Source: Sphingobium indicum BiD32 (GTDB lineage Bacteria; Pseudomonadota; Alphaproteobacteria; Sphingomonadales; Sphingomonadaceae). Taken from it: DNA of 55,594 nucleotides. Shown piece by piece: positions 10,523-20,716 of the stretch (position 1 is its first letter; every line of letters starts with the position of its first letter). The stretch covers positions 1 to 55,594 of the forward strand of contig NZ_CAVK010000143.1 of the NCBI RefSeq assembly GCF_000382885.1, in the 5' to 3' direction. The notes beneath the pieces were generated by a model that did not search any database, was not told where the DNA came from, and saw only the letters and a list, made by a program, of their open reading frames with translations. The position numbers were made by a program, and so were the translations under genes.

Positions 10523-11189
10523 ATGTCCGGCATCGTCGTCCAGAATATCGAACGGGCGGACCTTTCCGTCATTGACGGGCTTGCCCAATGCGGCGTCGCC
10601 ACCGTCCATGAAGCCCAGGGCCGCACCGGCCTGCTCGCCCCCCACATGCGCCCCATCTATCCCGGCGCCCGGATCGCGGGCAGCGCCGTCACCATCTCTG
10701 CCCCTCCGGGCGACAACTGGATGGTCCATGTCGCTATCGAACAGCTCAAGGAAGGCGACATCCTCGTCCTCGCCCCCACCAGCCCCTGCACCGACGGCTA
10801 TTTCGGCGACCTCCTCGCCACCTCCGCCCAGGCCCGTGGCTGCCGCGGCCTCATCATCGACGCAGGCGTCCGCGACCTGCGCGACTTGAAGCAGATGAAC
10901 TTCCCGGTCTGGTCAAAGGCGGTCCACGCCCAGGGTACGATCAAAGGCACGCTGGGATCGGTCAACGTTCCCATCGTCTGCGCCAACGCGCTGGTCAATG
11001 CAGGCGACGTCGTCATCGCCGACGATGACGGCGTCTGCATCGTCCCCCGCGCCGACGCCGTGTCGGTGCTGGAAAAGGCACAGGCCCGCGAAGCCGCCGA
11101 AGAAGCCAAGCGCGTCCGCCTCGCCGCAGGCGAACTCGGCCTCGACATCTACAACATGCGCCCGCGCCTCGAAGAGATGGGCCTGAAAT

Positions 11190-11197
<8 letters not shown>
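10523..11197 (+). CDS. ligK: 4-carboxy-4-hydroxy-2-oxoadipate aldolase LigK
   Basis: Final enzyme of the pathway: divalent-metal-dependent cleavage of 4-carboxy-4-hydroxy-2-oxoadipate to pyruvate and oxaloacetate. The 224-residue protein has the RraA/HMG-CHA aldolase fold, with the [14 protein letters not shown]-terminal block (Glu30), the GGG-type turn [12 protein letters not shown] (91-102) and [11 protein letters not shown] (111-121), whose Arg-Asp pair binds pyruvate and metal in characterised homologues. GAGGAG precedes the ATG. It is the first gene of the plus-strand ligK-ligU-ligI operon, divergent from ligR, and overlaps ligU by 8 bases. Confidence 0.95.
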
Positions 11198-13150
<1,953 letters not shown>

Positions 13151-13156
13151 TCGCCC

Positions 13157-13187
13157 GTCGGGGTCAGTCGGTCAGGCCGACCCCGAC
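13157..13187. terminator. Possible stem-loop between convergent ligI and esterase
   Basis: GTCGGGGTC (13157-13165) can pair with GACCCCGAC (13179-13187) across a 13-base loop, just after the ligI stop and overlapping the 3' end of the esterase gene. It has no T tract, so a terminator role is uncertain. Confidence 0.3.
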
Positions 13188-14627
13188 ATCATGCCCGGCC
13201 CATGCCTGCCAACGGGCGGCTTCGGGCCGGGCCTCCACCCGGTCGGCCAGGTTGAAGATCATCATCTGCCCCTGGCTGGCGTCATAGGCTGGCCATGCCG
13301 CTTCGGGCCGACCATGGCGCACGAAATGTGCGATGTGCCGCGTCATCCGCTGCCCCAGTGCCGCGCGGCGTCCCGTCATCCGTCCACCCCGCGCCAATGC
13401 AGCGCGCAGCCCTCGCATCGGCCAGGTCAGGGTCAGGTCCAGCCCATGGGTCGCCCCGGCGATCGGATGGGCATAGTCGAACCGATAGAACCAGGTCGGG
13501 CTGTGCGCGGCATGGCGGTCGGCGAAATGGCGGGTCGGCATGACGAAGGTCAGGTCGCCCGCCAGCGCCCGACGCCCGGCCGTGGTACGCGGATAGGTCG
13601 CCAATATCGCCTGCGCCCGTTCCGTTCCCAACTGCCCGTGCAGCAGCGTCTCCAGCGCAAGCCAGCTGGTCGGCAATATGTCGCCGGGCATCAACTCGAA
13701 CAATCGCACCTCATCGCGCGTTGCCCCCGCCAGCAACGGCACCGGCGCTGCCTGCGCCCGATGTACATCCGCCAGCGTCCCCGGCACCAGATCATCGTCG
13801 AGCCAGGGCGAGGCGGGAATCGTGCCGGGATTGGCGGCACCGACAGCCGCCTGCGCCTCGAACAGGCGGTACAGATCTACGGCCTTTAGGGCTTCAAGGC
13901 TGCGGCCATCATCGCCCAGCACGGCGCGATACTGCTGCGCGATTCCCACGCTCTTGCCCAGACTATGGATCATGCTGACCGCGCCACTCTGCATGATAGC
14001 CTGCTGGAACAGGGGGCGGGCAGCCGTTGCGTGGAGCAGCAGCGACACCGACATCGACCCGGCCGACTGGCCGCCGATTGTCACCCGACAAGGATCGCCG
14101 CCAAAGGCCGCAATGTTCGCCTGCACCCAGGTCAGCGCTGCAATCTGATCGCGCAGGCCAAGGTTTGAAGGGATGTCGGACGTTCCTAATGCCGCCCCGA
14201 AGTTGACGAAACCCAGCACCCCGACACGATAGTTGATGGTGACGACGATGATCCGCCCGTCGCGCGCCAGTGCCGAACCATCATAGCCATTGCCGCTGCC
14301 CGCGACGAAAGCGCCGCCGTGAATCCACACATAGACGGGCAGACGTTCGCCCTCGACCAGATCGTCCGGGGCGTAGATGTTGAGTGTCAGGCATTGTTCG
14401 GAAAAGTCGGGTGCAGCGATCCGGGCGCGCTTGGCGGCGTTGCCATACATTTGCGGGCATTGCGGCCCCACAACGGTCGCGTCCCGCACGTCGATCCAGG
14501 AGGCCGCTGGCATCGGCGCAGCGAACCGGGCGGCATCAGCATAGGGAATGCCCAGCCAGCGCCGTGCGCCGTCACTGACTGTTCCCCCAACCAAGCCTGA
14601 TTGCGTAGCGACGACCAACCCGTCCAT
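13164..14627 (-). CDS. Type-B carboxylesterase / lipase family protein
   Basis: A 487-residue alpha/beta hydrolase of the carboxylesterase type B family (cholinesterase and p-nitrobenzyl esterase relatives, usually ~490-550 residues). It shows PVYVWIHGGAFVAGSG with the oxyanion-hole HGG (103-105), the nucleophile elbow GGQSAGS with Ser188, and the NLGLRDQIAALTWVQANI helix just before it. There is no signal peptide, so it is probably cytoplasmic. The ATG at 14627 is chosen because GGGGGAGG lies eight bases upstream. It is convergent with ligI and divergent from the SnoaL-like remnant, marking the left edge of the island. It may release an acid or alcohol for the downstream enzymes (inference). 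Confidence 0.87.
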   Translation of the reverse strand: MDGLVVATQSGLVGGTVSDGARRWLGIPYADAARFAAPMPAASWIDVRDATVVGPQCPQMYGNAAKRARIAAPDFSEQCLTLNIYAPDDLVEGERLPVYVWIHGGAFVAGSGNGYDGSALARDGRIIVVTINYRVGVLGFVNFGAALGTSDIPSNLGLRDQIAALTWVQANIAAFGGDPCRVTIGGQSAGSMSVSLLLHATAARPLFQQAIMQSGAVSMIHSLGKSVGIAQQYRAVLGDDGRSLEALKAVDLYRLFEAQAAVGAANPGTIPASPWLDDDLVPGTLADVHRAQAAPVPLLAGATRDEVRLFELMPGDILPTSWLALETLLHGQLGTERAQAILATYPRTTAGRRALAGDLTFVMPTRHFADRHAAHSPTWFYRFDYAHPIAGATHGLDLTLTWPMRGLRAALARGGRMTGRRAALGQRMTRHIAHFVRHGRPEAAWPAYDASQGQMMIFNLADRVEARPEAARWQAWAGHDVGVGLTD

Positions 14628-14813
14628 AGCCCATACCTCCCCCGGCGGCTTCACGCCGCTTGCTGGCCAGACCCTATCGCAGCGAAGCTGCCGACCCAAC
14701 AGCGATTGTCGATGTCCTGATCGCCGCCCCGATATCGGCTGTGGGGAAGCTTGAAGGGTGCCGATCCGGCCTGATTGCGACTAGCCTAGTCCTACATGAC
14801 AGGAGAGGCAGGC
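14628..14813. promoter_or_regulatory. Divergent promoter region, esterase / SnoaL remnant
   Basis: This 186-base gap between divergent genes holds a 13-base perfect palindrome, GACTAG-C-CTAGTC (14779-14791), just upstream of the remnant's ribosome site AGGAGAGG. The palindrome is the size of a half-turn operator or an extended -10 overlap. No consensus promoter is clear. Confidence 0.4.
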
Positions 14814-15243
14814 ATGGACGCATTGGCGCAACTGGTTGCGAAGGACGAGATCCGGGAACTGGCGCAACTTTATGCGCGGGGGATTGATCGCAAGGATATG
14901 GGCCTGCTGCGCACGCTCTACACCGACGATGCGATCGACAATCATGGTCCCTATTCCAGTGGTCCTGTCGATCGATACTTCGCCTTTCTGGAGCGGTCAC
15001 TGCCCCATATGCATATTGGCAGCCACCACATCTGCAATCATCTGATCAGTGTCGACGGCGACAGGGCGACCGGCGAAGTCTATGCCATTGCCTGGCACCG
15101 CATCCCCGACGGCAAGGATGGATTGGCGCATGACATTCGACATGAAAATGCTGCTCCCTGCCGCTGACCATGGTGAAAAGCCGGACCCCGGACAGGACGT
15201 CTCCTATCACATGCTGCGTTCGGCGCTGTTCGCCCGTCATTAA
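14814..15243 (+). pseudogene. Decayed SnoaL-like (NTF2-fold) gene
   Basis: The first frame begins MDALAQLVAKDEIRELAQLY at 14814 after AGGAGAGG and runs normally through LYTDDAIDNHG, FLERSLPHMHIGSHHICNHL and EVYAIAWHRIPDGKDGLAHD. It then leaves the family pattern near 15130 and stops at 15167. The expected family C-terminus (TFDMKMLLPAADHG...DPGQDVSYHMLRSALFARH) is present in another frame, ending at 15243. About 20-25 residues that normally link the two parts seem to be missing, so I read this as a deletion with frameshift. SnoaL-like proteins of this type (dehydratase or isomerase-like) occur twice more, intact, at 50.3 and 51.5 kb. Confidence 0.75.
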
Positions 15244-15286
15244 GTTACGCCACGGCTTCGCTCAGGCGATCACAATCCGGCCTTGC

Positions 15287-15322
15287 TTGACAGTCCGGAG
15301 GCCCAAGTTGATCACCTGTTCA
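15287..15322 (+). promoter_or_regulatory. Promoter with TetR-type palindrome upstream of SDR operon
   Basis: A perfect TTGACA at 15287-15292 is followed at 15309-15322 by TGATC-ACCT-GTTCA, an imperfect palindrome in the -10 position. The same arrangement (TTGAC then YGAAC-N4-GTTCA) is found at 17609-17645. The TetR gene at 17020 belongs to this transcription unit, so autorepression is plausible (inference). Confidence 0.5.
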
Positions 15323-15369
15323 AACACGGATGAGATCCACAGGGATCGAACGACAGGAAGGATTTGGCG

Positions 15370-16122
15370 ATGACACGCTCTCTCAATGGCAAGGTCGCAG
15401 TGGTGACGGGTGCTGGATCAGGTATCGGCCGTGCCATCGCCATCCGACTAGCCGAAGATACCGCAAAAATAGCGATCTGGGACATTAATGCCGAAGGCGC
15501 TGCGGAAACCGCCCGACTGGTCGAGGCGGCAGGTGGCACCGCCATTGCGCTGACCGTCGATTGTTCCGACAAGGCTGCAATCCATGCGGCGGCGGAAGAA
15601 ACCCGCGCCAGGCTGGGTCCGGTCGCGATATTGGTGAACAATGCCGGGATCGCCCCCTTCACGCCGTTCATGGACATTGATGACGACCTGTTCGACAAGG
15701 TCATCCATATCAACCTGCGCGGCCCTTACCTTCTGACCAAGGAAGTGCTGCCAGACATGCTCGCCGCCGGCTGGGGCCGGGTGATCAATATCACCTCCTC
15801 CTCGGTCCAGTCCGGTTCCTTCGCGCAGGGCCATTATGTATCGTCCAAGGGTGGGCTGATGGGCATGACCAAGGCGCTGGCGCTGGAATTTGCCGCCAGC
15901 GGCGTGACGTTCAACATGGTGCCGCCCGGCTTCATCGACACCCCAATGCTACGCGCCGCGCCAATTGATGCCGAGGCCTTCGCCCAGACGCTACCGATGA
16001 AGCGCATCGGCAAGCCGGAGGATATCGCCGCCGCCTGCGCCTATCTGGCGTCGGAAGAAGCCAGCTACATCACTGGCCAGACGATCAGCACCAATGGCGG
16101 CCGCTATATGGGATCGCATTAA
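15370..16122 (+). CDS. SDR-family NAD(P)-dependent oxidoreductase
   Basis: A 250-residue classical short-chain dehydrogenase: TGAGSGIG cofactor motif (13-20), VNNAG (89-93), Ser-rich NITSSS (140-145), catalytic Tyr156-x3-Lys160 (YVSSK) and PPGFIDTPM. Asp38 of WDIN after beta-2 suggests NAD(H) preference. It resembles 3-ketoacyl reductases and hydroxysteroid or cyclic-alcohol dehydrogenases; the substrate cannot be read from sequence. The ATG at 15370 is used, with GGAAGGA upstream; a TTG at 15364 is weaker. It is followed after 25 bases by a second SDR. Confidence 0.9.
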   Translation: MTRSLNGKVAVVTGAGSGIGRAIAIRLAEDTAKIAIWDINAEGAAETARLVEAAGGTAIALTVDCSDKAAIHAAAEETRARLGPVAILVNNAGIAPFTPFMDIDDDLFDKVIHINLRGPYLLTKEVLPDMLAAGWGRVINITSSSVQSGSFAQGHYVSSKGGLMGMTKALALEFAASGVTFNMVPPGFIDTPMLRAAPIDAEAFAQTLPMKRIGKPEDIAAACAYLASEEASYITGQTISTNGGRYMGSH

Positions 16123-16147
16123 GGGTAAGGTCGAAGGGACAAGACCC

Positions 16148-16948
16148 ATGCGGCTTGCGGGCAAGATCGCGATCATCACCGGCGCGGCGGGCGGCATGGG
16201 CGAAGCGGCCGCATTGTTGTTCGCGCGCGAAGGCGCGAAGGTCGCCGCTGTCGATCTGGATGAAGCCAGGGTTGCGGCCGTTGTGGAAGCCATCCGCGCG
16301 CAGGGCGGTCAGGCGATCGCCATCGGCGCCGATGTCAGCAAGACCGCCGACATAGTACGCATCGTTGCTCGCATCGAGGCAGAACTGGGCCTGCCCACGA
16401 TCCTGTTCAACAATGCCGGCGTCGATACGGAGAATAAACGGTCGATCCTGACCATCGACGAAGATGCTTTCGACGCATGTATCGCCGTCAACCTGAAGGC
16501 CGTCTGGCTGATGATCAAGCATGTCGCCCCGCGCATGATCGCAGCGGGCGGCGGATCGATCGTCAACACCGCTTCCATCGCGGCGTCGATCGTCGCCGGC
16601 ACGGCGGGCTATTGCGCGTCCAAGGCGGGCGCAGTTGCGCTTACGAAGGTAGCGGCGGTCGAATTGGGGCGTCATAACATCCGCGTCAATGCGCTCTGTC
16701 CCGGCGCGACCGAAACGCCAATGGCCAAGCATCAGCGGCAGGAAATGGAGAAAGCGGGCCTGCCCACCTCCTCCATGTTGATGGACCGGATGGGCGTGTT
16801 GGGCCGCATGGCGCAACCGGAGGAAATGGCGATGATGGCGCTGTTCCTGGCAAGCGACGAGGCAAGCTTTGCGACCGGCGGCGTGTTCAATAATGATGCG
16901 GGCTGGACCGCGATGAGCGGCATATCCGTCCAGGATTTCGCCCGGTGA
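16148..16948 (+). CDS. SDR-family oxidoreductase
   Basis: A 266-residue classical short-chain dehydrogenase: TGAAGGMG (11-18), Asp36 of VDLDEA (NAD-type), FNNAG (88-91), Ser143, Tyr155-x3-Lys159 (YCASK), and a GATETPM loop. It differs enough from its neighbour not to be a recent duplicate. The ATG at 16148 lies about nine bases after AAGGGA. The pair may perform successive alcohol oxidations; substrate unknown. It is followed by a TetR regulator whose alternative GTG start would overlap its stop. Confidence 0.9.
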   Translation: MRLAGKIAIITGAAGGMGEAAALLFAREGAKVAAVDLDEARVAAVVEAIRAQGGQAIAIGADVSKTADIVRIVARIEAELGLPTILFNNAGVDTENKRSILTIDEDAFDACIAVNLKAVWLMIKHVAPRMIAAGGGSIVNTASIAASIVAGTAGYCASKAGAVALTKVAAVELGRHNIRVNALCPGATETPMAKHQRQEMEKAGLPTSSMLMDRMGVLGRMAQPEEMAMMALFLASDEASFATGGVFNNDAGWTAMSGISVQDFAR

Positions 16949-17019
16949 CCGTTCGGGTGGTCCCGCCGCCGTCCATCCAGCACTCTTGCACACGCGGCAG
17001 CGACACCTATGGTCGCGCA

Positions 17020-17595
17020 ATGGTCCAGAAACGTCGCATCGGGGCGGAAAGCTCCGAAACCCGCGCCCGCATTGTCGAAGCCGCCGAACAGGTGATCCGC
17101 GATGAAGGCTATGCCGCCGCCAGTTCACGACGCGTCGCGCTGCGCGCCGAATTGCCGCCGTCGCTGGTCCATTATTATTTTCCGACGACCGACGACCTGC
17201 TGCTGGCCGTGTTCCGGCGGGGCGCGGAACAGAGCGACACGATGATCGAGCAGGCACTGGCCAGTGACGATCCGGTCCGGGCGCTGTGGCGCTTTTTTTC
17301 CGACACCAGCCGCACTGCGCTGGCGATGGAATTTGTCGCGCTGGCCAACCATCGCAAGGCAATCCGCGCCGAAATCGCCCGCCACAGCGAAGCGATGCGC
17401 GCGCGCCAGACCGAATGTTTTGAACGCCTGCTGGGCGACCGGCTGGCGCAGCGCGGCGTCAGTGCGACGGGGCTGAGCCTGTTGTTAGCCAGCGCCGGGC
17501 GCGCGCTCGTAATGGAAAGCGGATTGGGTGTCGCCGCCGGACACGCCGACGCACGGCAGGCGGTAGAACAATGGCTGGACGATCTGCTCGCGTGA
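17020..17595 (+). CDS. TetR-family transcriptional regulator
   Basis: A 191-residue TetR repressor. The DNA-binding domain occupies residues ~12-58 (ETRARIVEAAEQVIRDEGY, then SSRRVALRAELPPSLVHYYF with the usual YYF end), followed by a helical ligand domain. The start is uncertain: the ATG at 17020 has no strong ribosome site, and a GTG at 16945 overlaps the SDR stop. It sits directly upstream of the dioxygenase gene, whose promoter holds a 14-base perfect palindrome at 17632-17645. Similar palindromes at 15309 and 24125 suggest its regulon. The ligand is probably the island's substrate or a CoA ester (inference). Confidence 0.85.
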   Translation: MVQKRRIGAESSETRARIVEAAEQVIRDEGYAAASSRRVALRAELPPSLVHYYFPTTDDLLLAVFRRGAEQSDTMIEQALASDDPVRALWRFFSDTSRTALAMEFVALANHRKAIRAEIARHSEAMRARQTECFERLLGDRLAQRGVSATGLSLLLASAGRALVMESGLGVAAGHADARQAVEQWLDDLLA

Positions 17596-17608
17596 AAAAT
17601 GAGAGGTG

Positions 17609-17645
17609 TTGACTTTTTGCAGGCGCAGTGCTGAACATGTGTTCA
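17609..17645 (+). promoter_or_regulatory. Promoter and operator of the 2-OG dioxygenase gene
   Basis: TTGACT at 17609-17614 is a good -35. The -10 position is covered by TGAAC-ATGT-GTTCA (17632-17645), a perfect 14-base palindrome. An operator across the -10 is a typical repressor arrangement. It lies between the TetR stop and the dioxygenase start, which has GAGGAGAG ahead of the ATG. Matching sites occur at 15309-15322 and 24125-24138. Confidence 0.65.
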
Positions 17646-17675
17646 ACGTACAGGCTACACTGAGGAGAGTCGGAC

Positions 17676-18521
17676 ATGGCAACCACCGCGATCACGCGCT
17701 TTGCGCATGAAGAGATCAAGCCGAAGATCGGCAGCCGCATCCTGAACAGCAAGGAGGAGTTGCTGGCGGGCGATCTGGGGCCACAGATCCGCGACTTGCT
17801 GGAACAGCGCGGCGTGCTGGTGTTCCCCAAGATCGATTTCAACGACGATGAACAGATCGCCTTCACCAAGACGCTGGGTACGTTCGCGCCGGAAATGCAG
17901 GACGGGACCAATCACAAGATCCACAAGATCACGCTCGACGTGAAGGAAAATCCGCAGAGCGCTGAATATCTTAAAGGCTCGCTCTACTGGCATATCGACG
18001 GCACGATGAATGACACGCCGATCCTGGCGTCGCTGCTGTCGTGCAAGGTCAAGGCAAGCTGGGGCGGCAATACCGGTTTTTGCAACACCTATGCCGCCTA
18101 TGAGGCGCTGAGCGACGAGCAGAAGGCCGAATATGAAAAGCTGCGCGTGATCCATTCGGTGTGGGCGACGGTATTTTATTATGAACCCGAACCCAGCCTG
18201 GCCAAAATCCAGGGGATGCAGCGGATCGGCGAGAATGAACTGCCATTGGTGTGGAACCACAAGTCGGGCCGCAAGTCGCTGGTATTGGGCTGCACCGCGC
18301 ACCGGGTGCTGGACGTACCGGCGATGAAGAGCGCCGAAATACTGGTCGGACTGCGCGAATGGGCGACGCAGGAAGAATTCAGCTACAGCCACGACTGGAG
18401 CGTGGGCGATCTGGTGATCTGGGACAATACCGGCACGATGCACCGCGCCGAAGCTTATGATCCAACCTGCAACCGCATGATGCACCGCACCAAGCTGCAG
18501 GGTGAAGAGCCGTTTGAATAG
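17676..18521 (+). CDS. TauD/TfdA-family 2-oxoglutarate-dependent dioxygenase
   Basis: A 281-residue Fe(II)/2-oxoglutarate oxygenase with a double-stranded beta-helix core. The metal triad is visible as His106-x-Asp108 (YWHIDGTMND) and His256 (TGTMHRAEAYD), with Arg271 placed to bind 2-oxoglutarate. GGNTGFCNTYAAYEAL is a family block shared with RdpA/TfdA/TauD-type enzymes. These cleave ether, sulfonate or similar C-X bonds by hydroxylation, or hydroxylate alkyl positions; the substrate here is unknown. The gene has its own promoter with a palindromic operator and its own terminator, so it is a single-gene unit probably controlled by the adjacent TetR. Confidence 0.9.
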   Translation: MATTAITRFAHEEIKPKIGSRILNSKEELLAGDLGPQIRDLLEQRGVLVFPKIDFNDDEQIAFTKTLGTFAPEMQDGTNHKIHKITLDVKENPQSAEYLKGSLYWHIDGTMNDTPILASLLSCKVKASWGGNTGFCNTYAAYEALSDEQKAEYEKLRVIHSVWATVFYYEPEPSLAKIQGMQRIGENELPLVWNHKSGRKSLVLGCTAHRVLDVPAMKSAEILVGLREWATQEEFSYSHDWSVGDLVIWDNTGTMHRAEAYDPTCNRMMHRTKLQGEEPFE

Positions 18522-18546
18522 GCGGCATAGCGCAGCTAACCAAAAT

Positions 18547-18577
18547 GCCCGTCGCCAGATATGGCGGCGGGCTTTTT
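18547..18577. terminator. Bidirectional terminator between dioxygenase and Rieske genes
   Basis: GCCCGTCGCCA (18547-18557) pairs with TGGCGGCGGGC (18562-18572), with one G-T pair and a four-base loop. Five T follow on the plus strand and AAAA precedes on the left, so it can end both the dioxygenase transcript and the minus-strand Rieske operon. Confidence 0.85.
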
Positions 18578-18596
18578 GGTTGGGCTTTGCAGATAT

Positions 18597-19928
18597 TCAG
18601 TCGATCGGCTTGGGTGCCCCCGTCCCCATATAGCGCGCCAGGTTATGGTGGAGGCTGGCAACCGAGCGCTCCATATAGGGGTTGGGCTGGGTACCGCGGA
18701 AGCCGATATTTTTCATGCCCTGCTGGACGGCGGCCATGTTGGTGAAATCCTGTTGCAGGACAGGAGGCCAGGCTTCAGGCGGGGTATATTCCCATTCCGT
18801 GGCTGGCGCTTCGCCCTCCGGGAACAGTTCATACACCGCGGCTTCAAAGATGCATTTGTCGGGATCGCCCAGATAGGGGCGGGCCGAATAGCAGAGCATG
18901 TTGTTGACGGCGTGGCCAATCTGGAAGTTGGGGAAAATCTGCCAGGCGGTGCCGCTTCTGGCGGTATGGGCCGGTTCGACCACGGGCCAGAATACGCCGC
19001 GCTTTGCATCGTCGGCACGGGCGGACGCCAGCCAATGTTGCAGCACCTGCGGCGCGGGTGTGCCTTCGGGCAGTTCGTCCTTCAGGCGGGTGGCTGCGTT
19101 GACCAAAGTCATGGTCGTGTTGGTGTTGGCATTTTCCCAGGTGAAGAGCTGCATTTCCGCCGTCGACAGGCGCGGGTCCTCGCCCGAACCGATGCGCAGC
19201 TTGGCCTGGTTCTCATCCATATTCTTGGGCGCGTCATAGCCGATATTGCTGTGCAGGCCGTGCTGGCGCGCCCAGCCGCGAAATTCGCCGAAAGCGTTGA
19301 ATTCGGGGTGGGTGGTCTGGACATGGTAAGTCTCGCTGAACGCTTCCAGCGCGACCTTCCAGTTGCAGTCGAAGATGATCCATTTGCGCCAGCGATAGCG
19401 CATATTCGCAAGGCCGAACGGATCGAGCATCTCCGGCACGACGCCCAGATAGTCAGCAAGCGGTTCTGCATCGGGGTTGAGCGTGATCCACGCCCAGCCG
19501 CCCCAGCTATCGACCCGCACCCTGCCGAGCGCCGTGCGCTCCGCCGTCAGCTTGCCCTGCCAGTCGTCCTGATGATTGACGAAGCTGCATTGCCCGGCCC
19601 GGTCGAAGGTCCAGCCGTGGAAGCCGCAGATGATGCTCGTCCGGTTGCCGCGCGCGTTACGGGCGCCGGGTGGCGTGTCGATCAGGCGGCGGCCGCGATG
19701 GGGGCAGACATTGTGGAAGGCGCGCAACTCGTCCGGGCCGGTGCGCATGACGATGACCGAGTCTTCCAGGATGTCATAGGTGATGAAGTCACCGACATTG
19801 GGGATGTCTTCCAGCCGGGCCGCCTGTAGCCAGACCTTGCGCCAGAGGCGGTCCTGTTCGGCGCGGGCATAATCGCGCGACACATAGGCTTCGACCGGGA
19901 CGGTGACCGGTTCTGTCAAATCTGTCAT
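18597..19928 (-). CDS. Rieske non-haem iron oxygenase, alpha subunit
   Basis: A 443-residue ring-hydroxylating-type oxygenase. The N-terminal Rieske [2Fe-2S] site is Cys75-x-His77 (CPHRGR) and Cys101-x2-His104 (CGFHGW). The catalytic domain binds mononuclear iron through His202 and His207 (ETYHVQTTHPEF). The start at 19928 is chosen for its GAGGA site; an upstream ATG at 19946 has none. No beta subunit or reductase gene is adjacent, so it may be an alpha3-type enzyme using electron carriers from elsewhere, such as the Rieske ferredoxin at 29.2 kb. It is the last gene of a minus-strand operon with CoA-ester enzymes. Substrate unknown. Confidence 0.9.
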   Translation of the reverse strand: MTDLTEPVTVPVEAYVSRDYARAEQDRLWRKVWLQAARLEDIPNVGDFITYDILEDSVIVMRTGPDELRAFHNVCPHRGRRLIDTPPGARNARGNRTSIICGFHGWTFDRAGQCSFVNHQDDWQGKLTAERTALGRVRVDSWGGWAWITLNPDAEPLADYLGVVPEMLDPFGLANMRYRWRKWIIFDCNWKVALEAFSETYHVQTTHPEFNAFGEFRGWARQHGLHSNIGYDAPKNMDENQAKLRIGSGEDPRLSTAEMQLFTWENANTNTTMTLVNAATRLKDELPEGTPAPQVLQHWLASARADDAKRGVFWPVVEPAHTARSGTAWQIFPNFQIGHAVNNMLCYSARPYLGDPDKCIFEAAVYELFPEGEAPATEWEYTPPEAWPPVLQQDFTNMAAVQQGMKNIGFRGTQPNPYMERSVASLHHNLARYMGTGAPKPID

Positions 19929-19946
19929 AACATCCTCGCTTGTCAT

Positions 19947-20714
19947 CTATCGGCCCTGCCAGTTGGGCGAGCGTTTTTCGGCGAAGGCGCGCGGGCCTTC
20001 CTGCGCGTCCTGGCTCATATAGCTATGTTCCGAGGCAGCGCGGGCTGCTTGCAGCGCGGCGGCGCGGCCCATTTCGGTCGCCAGCATCACCGTGTCGCGC
20101 CCGGCCTTCACCGACAAAGGCGCGCCATCAAGAATTTCGGTGGCGAGGGTGATGGCGGCGTCCAGCAGCGCTTCGGGTTCGGCCAGACGGTTGACCAGAC
20201 CAATCTCATAGGCGCGCTGAGCAGTGATCGGTTTGCCGGTCAGGATGATCTCCATCATGATCCGCTGCGGGATCATGTGAATGAGCGGCGCGGCCCAGGG
20301 GGAGGAGCGGCCGACCTTGACCTCGGTGATGGCAAAGCGTGCCGTAGTGCTGGCGACGCACAGGTCGCAGGCCTGCGCGATCATCCAGCCGCCGGCAAAG
20401 GCAACGCCGTTGACGGCGGCGATGGTCGGCTTGCTCAGTTCGATACTGTCATAGGGCAAGGGGAACATGGCGCGCGGCGGCACGGTCATGCCGGTTTCGA
20501 CCATTTCTTTCAGGTCACCGCCCGCGCAGAATGCCTTGTCGCCCGACCCAGTCAGGATGGCAACGCGCAGCGCCGGGTCGGACTCGAACTTTTCCCATGC
20601 GGCGCGCAGCCCTTCGCGCACTTCGCGGCTGAGGCAGTTGCGCTGGTCGGGGCGGTTGATCGTCAGGATGGCGATGCCATCGGCGCGGGCTTCAAAGAGG
20701 ACAGCGTCGGTCAT
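19947..20714 (-). CDS. Enoyl-CoA hydratase/isomerase family protein
   Basis: A 255-residue crotonase-fold protein: ILTINRPDQRNCLS near the N-terminus, the oxyanion-hole blocks AFCAGGDLKEM (63-73) and AAVNGVAFAGGWMIAQACDL (100-119), then ARFAITEVKVG. The second catalytic Glu region reads EVKVG, so one of the two hydratase glutamates may be present; crotonases also include isomerases and hydrolases. The ATG at 20714 has AAGGGGA upstream. It is two bases from the CoA-transferase gene, so co-transcription is clear. A beta-oxidation-like hydration step is likely. Confidence 0.88.
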   Translation of the reverse strand: MTDAVLFEARADGIAILTINRPDQRNCLSREVREGLRAAWEKFESDPALRVAILTGSGDKAFCAGGDLKEMVETGMTVPPRAMFPLPYDSIELSKPTIAAVNGVAFAGGWMIAQACDLCVASTTARFAITEVKVGRSSPWAAPLIHMIPQRIMMEIILTGKPITAQRAYEIGLVNRLAEPEALLDAAITLATEILDGAPLSVKAGRDTVMLATEMGRAAALQAARAASEHSYMSQDAQEGPRAFAEKRSPNWQGR

Positions 20715-20716
20715 GA

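Noticed and set aside
18561..19829. 422-residue plus-strand open frame
   Set aside because: Antisense to the Rieske oxygenase, whose cluster and iron ligands are intact.
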